Source: Dialister pneumosintes (GTDB lineage: Bacteria; Bacillota; Negativicutes; Veillonellales; Dialisteraceae). Taken from it: a DNA stretch of 64,000 nt. The first letter of the stretch is position 1. Each line of letters opens with the position of its first letter. The notes under the pieces are model-generated. The model was given only the letters and a program-made list of their open reading frames with translations, was not told where the DNA came from and did not search any database. The translations under genes were made by a program, and so were the position numbers. Below, in pieces: positions 62,918 through 64,000 of the stretch. The DNA is taken from positions 659,001 to 723,000 of the forward strand of contig NZ_CP017037.1 in assembly GCF_001717505.1 (NCBI RefSeq), written 5' to 3'.

Positions 62918-63474
62918 TATACAGACATTATTTCCTTAATCTTTTTATCAGTTACTTCTTCTACTTCTTTAATTTTCTTATCTGTTAATTTCTGAATATT
63001 TTCTTCTGCCTGTGTAATAATATCTTCAGAAACATCACTCTTCTTAGCTTCTTTCTTCATAAAATCATTACCATCACGACGAATATTACGAATGGCAACC
63101 TTAGCTTCTTCAGATTTTTTATTAACAACTTTTACCAATTCTTTTCTACGTTCTTCTGTTAACTGTGGAATAGCTAAACGAATTAAATTACCGTCATTCA
63201 TTGGAGTAAGTCCTAAATCAGACTGTAAAATCGCTTTTTCAATCGCCTGCAATAAAGACTTGTCCCATGGCTGAATAACAATTAAACGTGCTTGAGGTAC
63301 AGTTACAGATGCCACCTGTGTAATCGGAGTGCTGGAACCATAATAATCTACAAATACACGATCAAGCAAACTTGCGTTAGCTTGTCCGGTACGAACAGAT
63401 GCAAATTCTGTATGTAAAGAACGAATAGACTTATCCATTTTTTCCGTTAATGCTTTTAATTCATTTTCATACAT
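62917..63474 (-). CDS. frr: Ribosome recycling factor
   Basis: 185 residues, standard length. Conserved segments are EKMDKSIRSLHTEFASVRTG, LLDRVFVDYYGSSTPITQVA, VIQPWDKSLLQAIEKAIL, RLAIPQLTEERRKELVKVV and the C-terminal helix. It splits post-termination ribosomes with EF-G. It follows pyrH by 5 bases, as usual, with GGAGATAA upstream. Confidence 0.98.
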   Translation of the reverse strand: MYENELKALTEKMDKSIRSLHTEFASVRTGQANASLLDRVFVDYYGSSTPITQVASVTVPQARLIVIQPWDKSLLQAIEKAILQSDLGLTPMNDGNLIRLAIPQLTEERRKELVKVVNKKSEEAKVAIRNIRRDGNDFMKKEAKKSDVSEDIITQAEENIQKLTDKKIKEVEEVTDKKIKEIMSV

Positions 63475-63479
63475 AATAA

Positions 63480-64000
<521 letters not shown>

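Overview
The window is chromosomal DNA of a diderm Firmicute of the class Negativicutes. It is AT-rich (about 36% G+C by eye). Firmicute housekeeping traits (T-box leaders, RNase Y, Mini-III, Rae1/YacP, TrmK, RecD2) sit beside genes for a lipopolysaccharide-type outer membrane (LpxD, LpxL, BamA, OmpH/Skp-like chaperones, TamB, TolC, an Mla/MCE lipid transporter). That mix, with GlnRS and a very long outer-membrane gene cluster, fits Veillonella, Dialister and relatives; I cannot fix the genus. No prophage, insertion sequence, integrase or CRISPR array was seen. Almost every gene is on the minus strand; the exceptions are an amidase/lipoprotein pair, an FAH-family gene and a small GNAT gene.

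Layout. 1-2.3 kb: an ECF transporter (a partial ATPase and an S-component/ATPase fusion) under a T-box leader. 2.3-4.2 kb: electron-transfer flavoprotein EtfAB. 4.3-6.1 kb: cell-wall amidase and GerMN lipoprotein. 6.1-9.5 kb: smpB, rnr, secG and the NYN nuclease. 9.5-13.2 kb: rlmB, mini-III RNase, cysS with a Cys T-box, an unclassified ~220-nt structured RNA, and rnpB. 13.2-18.2 kb: Nif3-like protein, trmK, tRNA(CAU), rpoD, dnaG. 18.3-26.3 kb: mixed genes (ATP-grasp protein, uppP, exported proteins, flavodoxin, glnS, FAH protein, lpxL).

26.4-45.0 kb is one long co-oriented envelope block. In transcription order it reads: lipoyl-like exported protein, S55 (SpoIVB-like) peptidase, MlaE permease, MlaF ATPase, MCE/MlaD with a barrel-like C-terminus, TolC, TamB, an alternative sigma factor, a single-pass membrane protein, BamA, an uncharacterised exported barrel-like protein, three OmpH-like proteins and LpxD, closed by a terminator. 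It combines lipid transport, barrel assembly, periplasmic chaperones and lipid A synthesis. The sigma factor and the membrane protein with anti-sigma-like topology between TamB and BamA are the most suggestive candidate for an undescribed regulatory system.

45-64 kb: mreB homologue, murA, radical SAM protein, CBS protein, rlmH, rny, small membrane protein, MBL-fold hydrolase and GNAT gene, followed by comF, recD2, aroQ, proS, ispG, rseP, dxr, cdsA, uppS, a small unknown gene, frr and pyrH (cut by the right edge). The last group joins isoprenoid, undecaprenyl and phospholipid synthesis to translation factors.
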